Assembly (NCBI GenBank): GCA_003255025.1 | Contig: QANY01007891.1 | Location: 712,558-776,557 of the forward strand | DNA length: 64,000 nt | Origin: Datisca glomerata | Lineage: Eukaryota; Streptophyta; Magnoliopsida; Cucurbitales; Datiscaceae | Reading direction: 5' to 3' | Shown here: piece by piece, positions 45,621 through 62,440 of the stretch | How the letters are laid out: each line of letters starts with the position of its first letter | How positions within the stretch are numbered: the first letter of the stretch is position 1 | Position numbers and translations under genes: made by a program | Notes under the pieces: generated by a model | Seen by the model: only the letters and a program-made list of their open reading frames with translations | What the model was told of the DNA's origin: nothing | Databases searched by the model: none

Positions 45621-47430
45621 ATTTTTTAGTATTAAATATCACAGGATGGGTTGCTTTAAAAATTACATATTCTTCTACGAACTTGTTATTAAACTAAAAT
45701 TAGAAATGTTTGTATACAAACGAAGGTCAAATTTTAGTTTACAAAAAAGAAGGTGGCATAGCACAATCTCAAACGGTTAGTTTTTGCTTCTAATGCTTGG
45801 TTTGTTTTATCATATTTGATCATCTATACAATCAGATTGGTGGGGACTTTTGTACGCATCTAATACTTAGTTTGTTTTATCATAGTTGATCATTTATACA
45901 ATCAGATTGATGAAAGTAATCAAATCTGTCAAGCTATAGTGATTGTATAATGATAGAGAAGAATAAGGATGATGGTGAGGTGGCATTGGCCATGATAGTG
46001 ATGTATATTGGTAAGTTTGGCATGCAATAATAGTGACCTTTAAAGTGGGAATAATAATAGTTTCGGTGGCGGACGCAACGGTGGTTCACTGGGTGTGGCT
46101 CAACTAATGCTATCAATCCAATTCTACCCATTTGAATTAATAAGTTAAAACCGGTGGCAAATGTTTTTTTTTTCAAGAAAACAGGCGACATGTGTTAAAG
46201 TAATCTAATTATGTGTAAGATTTTAAATTAATATTTATCTTAAAATAATTGCATTATTTGAAGATATTGTAAATATAAATTAAAAGTATAGTAACAGAAA
46301 TTTTTATGTCAAAATTAAAATTAGTAATATTATTTAATTTTAGTTTCTTGTATTTACAGTTAAACTAACATGATAAGTCGGCCCGTCTGATTAAACGCTT
46401 CACACACATATCTAATATGTCAAAGTTTGAAAGTTTGAGTTATACGACGTATGCTTTCTCTTAAAATTTGTAATTTGGGTTAAAATATTAATAAGCCGTG
46501 CATATCCTGCAAACTATAAATTATATGTTAAATAATTTGAACTAATGATTGCAAAATGATATCTTATATATAAAAGTGTGGATGTTGGTAACAAACGTTT
46601 AGACAAGCTTTTCCTCAAATTGTTCTTAGTTATTAAGCACATTAAGATACTTAATGGTTTATAACACTTAATTGCTCTCCAAGGACATAATGATAATTGA
46701 CAAATTAGAAGACTCAAGTATCAAATATTTAGAAAAGGATTAGAGAAAAACTCTAAACTTTCTATTTTCATCAAGTTCTAAAAATCGGATTACATATCAC
46801 TATCCTATATAAAGGTTTCAAATGTCTAAAAACCTAATGAAAATAACTTAAATCACTCTTAAATAATATACCCCACAATGAGTAGTTATTTTAAGCACTA
46901 ATTCCTTAACATCAAGAAAATAGAATCATGAAACTATAAATCCAAAATTATTGAAATTAATCAAAACATAATAAATATTTATAATTGATTATTCTTTTCT
47001 ATTTCGTATAATTTTATACATTTGTGAATATGTGATATTTTACTTTCCTACCAAAACTGACTTAAGCTTTAGAGAAGTAAAATGAGACCAACCTTCTTCA
47101 ATTCTTGTTACTTTCTCTCCTCTGCAGATTAAATGCCAAATTTTATAATTAACCAAATGAATTAAATATTTATTTGTTTTTTAAAATACCATTCAATATT
47201 TCGTTAAGAAAAATGAAGATACAATATGAAATTTGATCCGCAATTTTGATTTTGATGTTGAAAACTTATGTATAATCCTTTGCCTGTTCAAAGAACGTTT
47301 TGAAAACAAACAAAAACAGAATTAAGAATATTTATGCTTAAATTAAGTGGACCCAGTCACTTGATTTGCAAAAGTGTTTGGCATTTCGTGTAGTGAGAGG
47401 CACTTGCACCGAACCGTGTGGTACACAGCT
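45621..47430. other. Gene-free region upstream of the PHAF1 gene
   Basis: AT-rich, no recognisable domain. A short near-duplicate (GCTTCTAATGCTTGG/GCATCTAATACTTAG + TTTGTTTTATCATA(T/G)TTGATCAT) at about 45785-45905 has a ~70-bp spacing. The final 100 bp should hold the core promoter. Confidence 0.45.
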
Positions 47431-47440
47431 TTATATATAA
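47431..47440 (+). promoter_or_regulatory. TATA box of the UPF0183/PHAF1 gene
   Basis: TTATATATAA lies about 90 bp before the ATG, leaving a short leader. Confidence 0.55.
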
Positions 47441-47526
47441 TCATTCAACTCCTGACATTGAGTACCTTTCGCGAAGGTAACGGAGAGTTTATACTTCATC
47501 TTCTTCGAAACGCCAACCGATAGAAA

Positions 47527-51523
<3,997 letters not shown>

Positions 51524-53519
51524 CAATATCATATGCCAGACATCCTGCATTCACAAATCACACTCACCCTTTATGTCAATCACGTGAGAATTAAACTCCC
51601 ATTCTTCCTCCAAAATCATTGCTTAAATTTCACCTCTGCACAAAACCTGCTGAAATTTACAAATGTTGACTGCTGAGTTGTTCCTATGATCTTTTGTGTT
51701 ACCCAGTTGAATGCTATAGCTTTGGAAGGAAAGGAAACAGATGAAGTTTGTACAGTATTATGCCGCAAATACTCTGTGGAAATCATCATATTGGATGATG
51801 ATATTGTACATATGTATTAACTTGTACATAATTGTCATTATCCTGTAACATGCTACCATCTTGTATTTTTTGTATTTATCTTAAGATGTTATGGGGTACT
51901 GCAGTCTACTTTATCCTTGAAAATGCTCTGCGCAGCAAGATATCTAATTGGTCTTTCCATGACTCGAATTCTCAACTACTGCTGTATTCTGTTTATGAAT
52001 TAGTTGATCTTTTCTTTTTAGGTTTACACAAACCTATCTATTTTTTATCCAAATTTAGTCAGCCTCATCATTATTCATTCAACAGCCATTTTTAAAGGAC
52101 AGTTAACAGGGTGTTGGCTTTCAATTTTACTCTTGCACCTATGGTACTTGGGATGAATCCATTGGAATGCGAGTGAAAATTCCGATTAATTTTCTAAGGG
52201 TATATGAAAACACCCCATACTTTTGTTTTGTCATCACCACGTACCCTGCATTCTGTACTGAATTTTAGTATTTTTTTAATACCTTCGGGTTGAGATTGAG
52301 GCTGTCCCATCTCACATGCCCTTCGCGCAATCTTGAGCGCAAGTGATTGAGAAATGAGTGGGACTTTCTTGAGCGCGAGTGACGAAGAGATGATTAGGAC
52401 TTAGTCAGAAAGTACGTAACTTACAGCGATACAAATATTTCTCAACAATTTTTCAATCAAAGTAATTTCTTTTAAATGATATATTTAAATTTATTTCCCT
52501 CCCAGAAAATATTAAGGTTTATGATATGAAGATTAAAAAAATATATTAAGGTGCAATGATTTTGCAGCACTGAGTTATAATTTTAGAGCATTGAGTTGCA
52601 ATTTTGCAACATTGGATGAGACCGTTCTGTCTGGGGCACATCCTGAGAATTGTCCATAAGCTCGGGCCGGTACTGGGATGACCAGATTTTAACTTATTTT
52701 ATCAAAAAACTAATATGTCAAAATTAAAAGTGTTTTGCTATTACTACCTCCAAAAGGGTTTTAACTTATTTTATCATCTTCCACTGAGCTCCTTACATGC
52801 TTAAATTCATATAACATTTTCTGTTCAATTAAGATTTGGTTCCCTCATATGTAAGTTCTAGGCTCTCGATTTTCCATATAAATTTACAAACCCAAGTTCT
52901 TTTGAAGGATTTTGTATGAAAAGGGTTATGTGTCGGATGGACTTTAATCACAAAAATTTTTATACATGGACTAAATTCATTAAAAAAAAATTGAGCGTGA
53001 CTTTAATAGCAAAACAACCAAAATACATCATCAGCAATTTATACAAAAGGAGTTAAAAATAACAAAAAAACATTGGCAAAAAAATCAAGGACAAATCAAA
53101 ATGTGTTCATATGATAAAAAGATAAAGGATCAATGTGTTCATATGATTGGTGTAATTCAATATACACATCTTTTATAAAGAAAATTACGATTACTTCCCA
53201 GCAATTATCTTAAGCTAATCAAGAATTTTCAAGTGCTTCTTCTAAGTTTAAAAAAAAATTGAAAATAAACCTAAAAGCAATTAAAGTTGAAATTATTACA
53301 AAAGCTTCCAAAATAAACCCCAACATTACCATGCCACACTCATTGCAGTGATCTATATGATATTCTTCTGGACATGCAAGTATCTCATCTAACATTTTTA
53401 ACCATTTTCTGCAGAACTAACCAAGATCACTGGCCGGTTGGCCAAGTGAGTATGATGTCTGAGATCCTTCTGGCTTCTGATGGAAACAACTCCATTACCA
53501 TTTTGTTCCAGACTCATGG
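51524..53519. other. Convergent intergenic region between PHAF1 and BBX genes
   Basis: 3' UTRs of both genes (they face each other) and AT-rich DNA. No gene supported. A GC-richer patch near 52300-52410 has a repeated CTTGAGCGC(A/G)AGTGA word, twice about 45 bp apart, with no known meaning. Confidence 0.5.
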
Positions 53520-55305
53520 TCATGATTCCTAAGAAATTTTTTTTTCCAAAACAATTAGACATCAGAAATCAATTTAACTAGTAACATTGTTAAATAATGA
53601 GTTTGTACAAGTGGTTCAAAAATGATTCCCATATCTTAATTTATAGGTAATCCTAATTTACCTCCTGTTGAGGCAATTAAATTGCTTTAGAAAAGAGAAG
53701 CAATCCAGAATTACCTTCAAAGTTAATTTTCACTGAGTTATCACGAAATTATACCTATACCGAACATAGCAATTCTAAATCGTCATGAATTACTCCATAT
53801 CAAACATATCCAGACTGATTTGTCACTAGTTTAATTACAATGGTAATTCTAAATTTAAAACACCAAACAAACGCTAAGAGCGCTAATTATCCATTAACGG
53901 TGAGGTTTTCTCAAAGAGCGTAATTAATGAAAATCGAAAATTACCATTCCTTCAAGTATTTCCAAAAGAACAATAAGGAAAAAAAGTATGATCAACACTC
54001 TAACCTGATTATTTGAAGCTTGTTCGTGAATCTTCTGAGGCTGCATATTCAAATCGAACATTTTCTTATCCACCTTGACATGACCATCAGCATTGCCATC
54101 CGGAACAGGAGGCGGCATCCTATGGTTTTGCTGGTTCACTCCTACTGTTACTTTAGTTGTCTGATTTAGTTCTCTTGTTTCCCCAGGATCCGTCCGTTGC
54201 GGTACTGAATCCTCAACATTAATAGGTTTATCCCCGGGAAACTTCAAAACAACCAAAAAGACTCCAAAATTACTTAGCTTATTTTCCAGCCGGATCAAAA
54301 TATATACCAGAAATCAAAATATATGGAATGGTCAAACCTCAACTCTCTGCCTCAATAGAAGGTATCTTTTGTGTGTTCTTTTACCTCCAACGTGTACGAT
54401 CATATCGCATTGTAAACAAAGGGAACTGCCGTCTATTTCGCAGTAGAAGAAAGCTACATGTAGTTTCCAAGGGAAAGTAAGTTCAAAGTAACGTCAATGT
54501 GGAAGGGAGAAAGGGAACAAAAAGAATGAAGAAATTAAAGCATTTGTGTATGTATGTTCATACCCGGTGCATTTTCACATATATCACACCGGGGAATATC
54601 GCTGGGACTAGCTAGGCCAACCCTTACATGTCGGCTAGCAAGCTTATTGCACATGTGTACCTGCCACACATCATTAAGCATTGCAATAAGATTGTTGATG
54701 AACAATTAAATCCATGTTGTGGGTCTTATCCTTTAGTCTATTTTTTTAAACATTGTTAAAAAAAATTGAACTTTCCCCTTACAATTCTTAGAAAGTTGAT
54801 CATAGAAGGATAGGACACGCAACATGGCTTTATGCATTGAAGTGTAAATTCTACGCTTAGTTTTTTTAATTGCAACGTTTAGGCCTCACCAAATTGAATT
54901 TTATAAAATGGAAAATTGTCTTGTACAGATGAGAAATATCATGTCCAAATAAGAGATATCTCATTAATATTCAATGATAAAGAGAGAGGTCTTATGTATG
55001 GTCATCATAATAAAATAAAAATGACAAATTAAATAGCTTTGCAAGATTTGTGTCATTCTTGATGAATTGCAAATCCCATCAACACCCAGTCCCACCCAAG
55101 AAAACAGCAGTAAAAATGCGAGTAACACCAAAGATTAATAATATCAGAATCGGTAATAACTATACAAGGATAATTAAAAAACAAAAAAAGGAAGATAGAG
55201 AAAAAAGGAAACCTTCTCGTCACAGGATAGGCAAAGGGCAGCTTCATCAGCAGCACAAAACAGGACAGCAGCAGCGCTTTCACAAGCGTCACAAAGTGTT
55301 CGCAT
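53520..55305 (-). CDS. Double B-box zinc finger protein (BBX18/BBX19 type, DBB family)
   Basis: Five exons on the minus strand: 55305-55213, 54660-54564, 54453-54338, 54241-54005, 53528-53520. GT-AG introns give 183 residues, equal to the length I recall for Arabidopsis BBX19. B-box 1 spans residues 5-42 ([20 protein letters not shown], then [15 protein letters not shown]), and B-box 2 spans 56-91 ([35 protein letters not shown]). RQRVEFPGDKP follows, then a polar region with MFDLNMQPQ at 163, the conserved DLN motif of this subgroup. There is no CCT domain, as in structure group IV. These nuclear proteins act in light signalling, photoperiodic flowering and hypocotyl growth. The first four exons are very secure. 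The last, nine nucleotides (codons E, S, stop), is the best GT-AG solution but uncertain, because a tail-like [10 protein letters not shown] reads in another frame just beyond. Confidence 0.9.
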
Positions 55306-55650
55306 ATTGAACCCTTTCCACTCTCATTGCCTCTCTCAGTCAAATAAACAAACACATGGTAGGTTCAAAATCAGAATCTCATGTACATTTTCTTACGATT
55401 CCTCATAAAAGGGGAAAAACACACCCAGCAGAAAAGACACAAGCTTTCACCAAAATCAACGCACGTAATCGCAGATAACTTATGGGTTTTCTCAAGGTTG
55501 TATGAAAGTAAGATGTTTGGTTGGGTTTGACAATGATGATGATGGGGAAAGACTAGGAACAGGATAAAGAGGTTGAGTTGAGTTGGGTGGGTTTGGAGGG
55601 AACTGGAAGGAGATTCGAGAAGCTCTTTTGTGGATTTAAGGCAACAGACA

Positions 55651-55652
<2 letters not shown>

Positions 55653-55686
<34 letters not shown>
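55653..55686. repeat. GA microsatellite in the BBX 5' leader region
   Basis: About 17 GA units on the plus strand (CT on the gene's strand), 350 bp upstream of the BBX ATG. CT-rich tracts in plant 5' leaders are common and length-variable. Confidence 0.9.
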
Positions 55687-55692
<6 letters not shown>

Positions 55693-55883
55693 GTCGAAGC
55701 TTTGTTACAACCTCAAAGCTTTTTCTGTGACCACAAAAAATGAAAGACAGTGGGATTGACAATTGACAATGACCATCGGTTTATTGTCACCCACCAGCTT
55801 CATATCTGACATTGGGTCCCATCTCTCTTTGCTTGTGTTGCTCTTATGCCTCTCCTTGGTTCTTCCCAACCTGTCTACAAGCA

Positions 55884-55889
55884 CACGTG
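55884..55889. promoter_or_regulatory. G-box in the BBX promoter region
   Basis: A palindromic ACACGTGT (55883-55890) with CACGTG core, about 580 bp upstream of the BBX ATG. G-boxes bind HY5, PIF and ABF factors and would suit a light-regulated gene. Functional use is inferred from position only. Confidence 0.4.
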
Positions 55890-56101
55890 TCAGTGGCCAC
55901 ATTTTTTTTTACATTTATCTCATTCGTTTTGGTTAGACAATTTCACGTATTCCTCCGTTATTTAATGTGTTATGTGCGGTTCTTTTAAACTGTCATGTAC
56001 GGTTTTTCATGCCAATGGATCATTGGTTCAAAATTTATAAGATTATACGTAGAGAAGTCGGTAAATTATTTTTTTCCTTAATTAAGGATTAAAGAAAAAA
56101 G

Positions 56102-56791
56102 TGTTGAAAGGATAAACTTATATGAATGTTAATGAGAGAATTCAGGAATAAGAGATTGTAAAGAGTAAATGTTCTGAATTATATGTGCTTGAGTTGTATT
56201 GAATGTCTTTGTTTCAATTAGTACACTGGCTTTTATATAGACTTCCTGATTTACATGAATTGATTAGAGTAATAATAAAAATAGGGGGATGTTCCTGCCA
56301 AGTATGACTCTCATTCCCTTCCTCATTTGTCATTTTCATATGTATCACTCAACCACCAATCAGTCATAGTCACTTGGTGATTTTTTGTGGTTCGAGTCAG
56401 TAAGTCGTAGCCACTTGGTGACCAGTCATCATGTCTTGTCCAAGTCCTTCAGCTATTTAATCAATCATGCCACTTGACTGTCATTCTGAACCATTTTTGT
56501 CTGCTCCCGTTAACTAGTCACTTTTTTCCCGTTCTGATGTTCTCTATTGTTCTTCATGTGATGATCCCCGTTCTTGAGGTGATGATCCCAGTTATTGAGG
56601 TGTTGGCCCCGTTCTTGAGATGATGATCTCCATTTTTGAGGTACTGACCCCGTTCTTGAGACGTTGATCATATGTTTTATGGATGTCTCGTGACTTCAGC
56701 TCGTAACTCATTTATGCTTTTCTACCACTTTCTGTGAGCCCTAGGTAGGTCCCCTCTGTCCACGTGGTAGCGGGGATTTTTGACCTGTTCA
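56102..56791 (-). repeat. 3' LTR of the Tat-type element
   Basis: Plus-strand limits TGTTGAAAGG ... GACCTGTTCA, so TG..CA ends, about 690 bp. The neighbouring TTTGCCCCCATT is the complement of a polypurine tract AATGGGGGCAAA expected just before the 3' LTR. Read on the minus strand, a TATA box (TCTATATAAAAG, about 56231-56242) lies ~130 bp before the LTR end. Internal short repeats GTTCTTGAG(G/A)TG(A/T)TGATC-like words recur at 56566-56670. Confidence 0.7.
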
Positions 56792-57401
56792 TTTGCCCCC
56801 ATTGCTCTTCGACAATGCTCGTCGAAGTGCAATGAATGCTCCCAGCACGCGTCCAATTTTGGGAGAGTGGTTGTCTTTGGTTCAATTTTACCAATCTAGG
56901 ATCTTCTTTTATCTTGAAAAACATTAATTATTATGCAAGAAAATTCATTTATTTTTAAATAATAAAATGACGTACCATCATTGCCTCATTTTTTGGGTTT
57001 GCTGACACACTCCTTAGAATTTTCATTTCATCTTTGTATTGTCTTATCTTGTCGCGACACACGAGCGTGTAGGTTCATTTTTCATTCCCCATGCGCCTCG
57101 TTTCATTTATCATTCTTGCATAGTGCGTATTTCTAGTCTGTTAGCTTTCTTTTCTCCAGCTGTCGTGTTGTCATTGGCTTGCACGTTTTAGGTAGATTGA
57201 CAGTAATCATTCTGTTACATCTCTTCCTATGCACCCATCATTTGCCCTTCTCTTTTTCAGAATTGGTGTCTTTTCACTTTCAAATCCATTAAACATTTTG
57301 AACTCAATTTTGGCATTCGTAGCTTATATCATAATGGTTTCCCTCATTTCTTCTTTTCAAGCTCATTTCTACCTTCTGTAAGTTTCCCTTCTCCGTCTTC
57401 G

Positions 57402-59518
57402 TTGTTTCTTTTCTTCTCATTTTTATGTTTCACTTTTCTTTTCCTAGTAGCAATGGAGGAGCGTCCATTTAAGGTCATCGTTCCCCTAGTCAGAAATAGG
57501 AATGAATTTAATCATTTCCTTGTCCTTCATTGGGATGCCTTCCCGCCATACGTAGTCTATGGTTTCGGCGAAGAAATCCCTAAATCTTTCCCGTGTAATC
57601 CCCCACATCAAATTTCTCTAGCCCCAATGTACATAGCCTTAGGTTTTAGACTTCATTTCTCTCCTCTTTTTCAAGAATTGTTTAGTACCTTCAACATTAC
57701 CCCTTCCCAATATACCCCTAGTACTTATAAGGTTCTTTTAGGGATTGAAGCTCTCAATAGGAGGCATAATTTAAATATAGGTGTAGACAAAATCCGCGTC
57801 GTGTATATAGTGAAAAGGCGCAGACTGTCTATTACTTAGCTCCCCGCGCGAGTGAGATGCGAGGAGGACTAGTCACTGACCTCCCCAGTGGGGATAAAAG
57901 GCTGAGAGGATGGTACTCTTCTCGTAGGTGGACAATGGGGTGGTGACGACCGCTGGGTCGTTCCCCGGATCTAAGGAGAGTTCAGTAAGTGGCCGGAGCT
58001 CCCATTTCTTTTTTATTTTTCTGCTTCTGTTTAACTTTATTGTTTCATTATTGCGTTTATCTTTTTTAAACACGAACCTGTTTTTGTCTTGTGCAAACAA
58101 GAATATGAACAAAAGGTCTTTTACTCCGAAAGAAGTAGTCGCGCGACTCCGTATCACCTATAATTGCCTGAAACGGGATTGGAGAGATCTTTTTGACCCA
58201 ATGAGAGAGATTGAAGTCACAGTCGCACCCGTTCTGGTTTCTGAGTCTGTTGCCTCCTCATCTTCTACAACAGAAGTCCCTCGGGCCATCCCTATTGTCA
58301 AATAGTCTGGTCAAGTTCTTCTGAATCTTTAGAATCAGAGTGGGAAAAAGAGGGGTTTGCTCAAGAAGAAAGAGAACGTGAGGCTCAACGAGAAGCTACA
58401 TAGAAGGAGGCAGAAGAACACGATGCAGTTTCTATTTTACGTATAACGAGCTTGAGATGTCGAAGCGTCTGAGGAGTAACTTGTGGGGGGTATCTAGCGA
58501 GGGCAAGCACCAAAATATGAGGAACGCCAGTTGGTTAGGTGCCGCTTTAAGGGATGTTATTCCCCCCGTCCTTGATCTCCCTATCCCCATTGCTGATCTC
58601 CCTTCCCCCGTTGATAAGGTTTCTACTATTCTGGAGAGGGCTGTCACGTCTCTTCCCTCGCTTGCTAAGAAGTCAGTCTCCCCTTCCTTTGGTTCCCCGC
58701 ATCTGTCTAAGGAGATGGGTTTTTGGAGGTGGCGGCGATACCCCACGGCTCCACCGGTTCCCACTGATGTCATCTTCTTAAAGGACCCCCGTTCTTCACA
58801 TGTGGTCCCGAAGGGGATCAAGTCTGATGCAAACTCTCCTATACTCCGCCAGATGTCCATCCATGACAAGATTATCAGCCTGAATCATTCTCTGATACAT
58901 GTACTTTTGTTTTTTCCTTTTTATATCCTTCATTTTTCCTGTGTAAATTTCTTTCCAATTTTGACTAACATTTTTTTAACAAGCCTTGACTTACCACAAC
59001 AGGCTACATGAGGATATTCACGTTGCTGAGGAGGAGATAGCCGGTTGTAGGAGAAAGGTAATGGAGACCACCAAGGCTTACGGCACCGTTGCCTCAGAAC
59101 AGGATGATCTTAAAAAGGTGGAGGTTGATCTTCAATGGGTTGTTGCCCATTTGACTTCCGAGCTTGATGTGACTATGGCTAAATAGTCGAAGCTTAAGTG
59201 TCATTGCGGGAGGTGGAGAGGATCGCCGAGATAAGCAGGGAGAACCTGTCCGTTGTTAAGGAAAAATGAGCTGAGGCTGAGGACGCTTTGGCTAAGTCGC
59301 GTGAACGGGAGGCTGGTCTTGCGACCGAGTACCAGGCCATGGTTGATGAGTATGAGCAGATGGCTTATAAGGCGAGCTACCGCGACGCCAAGACTGATAA
59401 ACCTCCATGTATGTCGCTGGTCCCACATTCTGACGAGCCCGTTGATCCCGAGGCTGAGCTTACTACTTCCACCACTGAAGCAGCTACTGATGTTACTCCC
59501 GAGGATGCAGAGACTTAG
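57402..59518 (+). pseudogene. Antisense ORF of the Tat element (transposase-(putative)-gypsy-type domain plus coiled coil)
   Basis: The likely start is MEERPFKVIVPLVRNRNEF at 57453. It continues with YIALGFRLHFSPLFQELFST and PSQYTPSTYKVLLGIEALNR, the FxxGLRFPLHPF...L...L..APSQL.PN.WR.L pattern of the putative gypsy-type transposase domain. A frameshift near 57815 moves to VYYLAPRASEMRGGLVTDLP. Later exon-like parts are 58083-58305 (TPKEVVARLRITYNCLKRDW), 58457-58850 (proline-rich) and 58990-59518, a heptad-rich segment (IAGCRRKVMETTKAYG, YQAMVDEYEQMAYKASYRDA) ending in an acidic tail. Introns may exist in the original gene. Function of this ORF class is unknown. Confidence 0.68.
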
Positions 59519-60640
59519 CAAATTTCCCCTCTCTCACTTTTCATTTTCTTGTACTTTTTTCTCTGGATTCATTTGTAATTTTTCACTTCTAAATGAAATG
59601 ACTCATTTCTTCTATATGCTTTGTCACTTCCTTTCGTTCTTAACACTTAGTATAAGTTAATCAATTAATTTTCTCTAGCCTTCTTGACTGCTTTAGTGAA
59701 TTTTCATAAGAAATAAACGATAATTCTCCCTTTAATAGTTTTCATGGTTAACTTTTCAGACAGTTAAGTAAAATCATCAACTACTTAGTCCTTTAAACAC
59801 TAGAAAGTTTTTTCAAGAAATGCCTAGGCAAGAGTATGTTTACCCAATTTGGCCATTTCTACTTTTCATCTGTTAGGGCTGGAATCCCCTTCCCGTTTAT
59901 TGCGAGCGGGCCCATTGGAGTCGCTTGCTTCCATGATTTTTCCTTCTTCAGTTACTTTTCCTTTTGAGAGTAGAGCTGAAGGGCTTTTCATGCCCCTATT
60001 TTTTTTTAGGATAGGACTTATGAATTGCCTCTCCCAAAGACTTTGTATGCTCTTAGTTCCTTCTGGGAGTATGACTTATGAACTGCCCCTCCAAATGAAT
60101 TTTTTATGCCCTTAATTCCTTCTGGGAGTAGGACTTATGAACTGCCCCTCCCAAGGACTTTTCATGCCCTTAGTTCCCTTTCAGTAATGATTCAGCTTAG
60201 GAGAGAAGATTGGCGTCACTATTTTTATGTGGAAAACCCTTGTGGGGGAAAAAACCATAGGAAAGATTTCTTACATTCTTTACACAAAATATTTTCAGAT
60301 GAATCGTGTTCCATGGTTTTTGCAATTCTGTTCCCTCTTTTATTTCCAAATGGTAATAACCGCTTCTTCCTATTTTGCAGATGATGTGCGGTCCATCTCA
60401 GGTTGGTCCAAGCTTCCCCTCATTTGGAGGATTTTTTTGAGGACCAAGTATCCTGTATGGAATTCCCGTTTTCTAACCTTCTTTTGGAAATAAGATCTTC
60501 TTTTCTGATTATAACAGGCCATTCTGATCAGGGCCGCTTCCCTTCTTCCCTCTAGTTCATCAATACCGTTTCTTAGGGGTTCTCCATTTTGTTTTTCATT
60601 TAGCTCAGATATGATGGTTGGGCTCCCAATTTCTACAGGA
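59519..60640. other. Non-coding spacer of the Tat element between antisense ORF and integrase
   Basis: No domain. Holds the ~58-bp tandem array at 60014-60178. Position matches the tandem-repeat-rich untranslated region known in Tat-lineage elements. Confidence 0.55.
60014..60178. repeat. 58/59-bp tandem repeat, about 2.8 copies
   Basis: Copies start at 60014, 60072 and 60131 around GACTTATGAA(T/C)TGCC(T/C)CTCC and ATGC(C/T)CTTA(G/A)TTCCTTCTGGGAGTA. A degenerate fourth piece may lie at 59955-60010. Confidence 0.85.
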
Positions 60641-60649
60641 ATGGCCGCT

Positions 60650-61560
60650 TCTGCTCCTTATGCTAATGCGAATGAGGTTTCTCCCGTTGTCTCTCTCGGG
60701 GTCATTCTGTACGCCCATAAGACTATGGGTAGCTCTTCCACCCAGTTTCCTCTGGGTAGCTCTTCCACCTAGTTTCCTTTGGCGGATTACAACCGTTTCT
60801 CCAGGTTGTCAAGTATGACCCGATTTGATCTTTCTGCCTGCCCGCTCCCCTGTGGGTAATAAGGAATGGAGAAGCGATTCGTGATTTTCAGATCTTCATA
60901 AAATATTTTTACTAAGTTTCCATTGAGCTGAAGTCCGTTGTCAGATACCAAGATTTAGGGGATCCCGTACATGCACACCAAGTTTTTTCATAGGAACCCT
61001 TTTACTTCTTCCTCACGGATTCTGGTAAAGGCTTTAGCCTCAATCCACTTAGTAAAATAAATCCGTCGCTACCAATAAAAAATGCTTCTAGGCAGGCGCC
61101 AAGGGGAGTGGCCCAACAATGTATGGGAGCCACTGTATAAACGACTTAGGACTAGCCACAGTTTTGAGTTCTCGTGGGCCATTTTTGCTACGAGTGTGAA
61201 ACATTGACACTTGTCGCACCTTTTGGCATACTGTTTGGCAACCTGATGCATTCGAGGCCAGTAGTATCCTTCATTCATGACTTTATGGCTAGTGATCCGG
61301 CTCTAGTGTGGTTTCCGCATATGTCCTCATGAATTTCTGCTAACACATATTGTGCCTTTTTTTCTCGTAGACACTTCAGGTATAGTCCTGTAAACGTCTT
61401 CTTATATAATACCCCACTAGTCATCGTATACCTGGCACCCCATTGCTGCACCTTTTTGGCAAGTGGTTTTTCTTTAGGAAGCATTTTTTCTTCAAGTAGG
61501 TGGATTATGTCATACTGCCAACTAGGTTCCAACTCAACGTCTACATCAGCCACGTTACTC
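60650..61560 (-). pseudogene. Tat element integrase
   Basis: Minus strand: MNEGYYWPRMHQVAKQYAKR followed by CDKCQCFT is the HHCC-type zinc-binding domain (His region at about 61330-61300). The catalytic core includes ISDNGLQLNGNLVKIFYEDL and FSIPYYPQGSGQAERSNR near 60955-60815, the second D and the PQG.GQAE motif of plant gypsy integrases. Multiple stops. A 27-bp in-frame duplication (TGGGTAGCTCTTCCACC) lies at 60726-60779. Confidence 0.85.
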
Positions 61561-62440
61561 CACGGGAGCTTGGATCCTTCAGAATTTCTATGGGGATGTT
61601 CCTTTTGTAAGGGAAGCGTAACGAAGATCTCAGGTTCTCCAGGGTATCAGCATGCCCGTTCTCGATTCTTGGAATTTGTTGGATCTCATATTCCTTTAGC
61701 GTGCTGAGGAGATCCTTTACCCTTTGTAAATAACTCAGCATATGTTCATCTTTTACTATGTATTCGCCCGTGACCTGCTTGACAATCAACATTGAATCAT
61801 AAATTTTTTTAACATTAGTCATCTCATATTCTCGCAGAAGGGATACTCCCGCGATCAGTGCTTCATACTATGTTTCATTATTTGACACATTGAATTCGAA
61901 GGAGATAGAGTGTTCCAATATTTCTCCGAAGGAAGATTATACTACTACCCCTACTCCTACTCCTCTACTATTCAAAGCACCATCAACAAAAAGTTTCCAT
62001 GTTCCACATTTTCCTGTTTGATAGGTTTCCCATTCTATGAAGTCTGCTATGAAATCTGTTAACGCCTGCCCTTTTATTGAAGTTCAAAGTTCATAACTAA
62101 TGCCATACTGGCTTAGCTCAATTAACCATTTTTCTATTCTCTCGCTTGCTTCCGCCGAGTGTATAAGGCTTTTAATGAGAAAATTTGTTAATACCTTGAT
62201 GCTGTGGGCTTGGAATAAGGCTTTAGTTTCCGTGTCGCAGTTAAATGGCTAGTACTAGTTTCTCCATTTGTTTATATCTTGTCTCTGCCTTTACAAGACT
62301 TTTTCTCATGAATTATGCAAGTTTCTATTTCATTTCCTCTTCTTTGATGAGCACTGCACTGACTGCCCTGACGGCTACGTATAATAGGAGCTGCTCGTCG
62401 GGAGTAGGTTTGGAGAGTAAGGGGGAGCCGTTAATTACTC
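61561..62440 (-). pseudogene. Tat element RNase H
   Basis: FVDGALNSRGVGVGVVV (about 61992-61940), then YEALIAGVSLLREYEMTNVK, IYDSMLIVKQVTGEY and IPRIENGHADTLENLRSSLR. These give the D..., E (YEAL), D (YDS) and final D (HAD) of RNase H type I. Stop codons near 61935 and 61870 break it. Confidence 0.85.
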
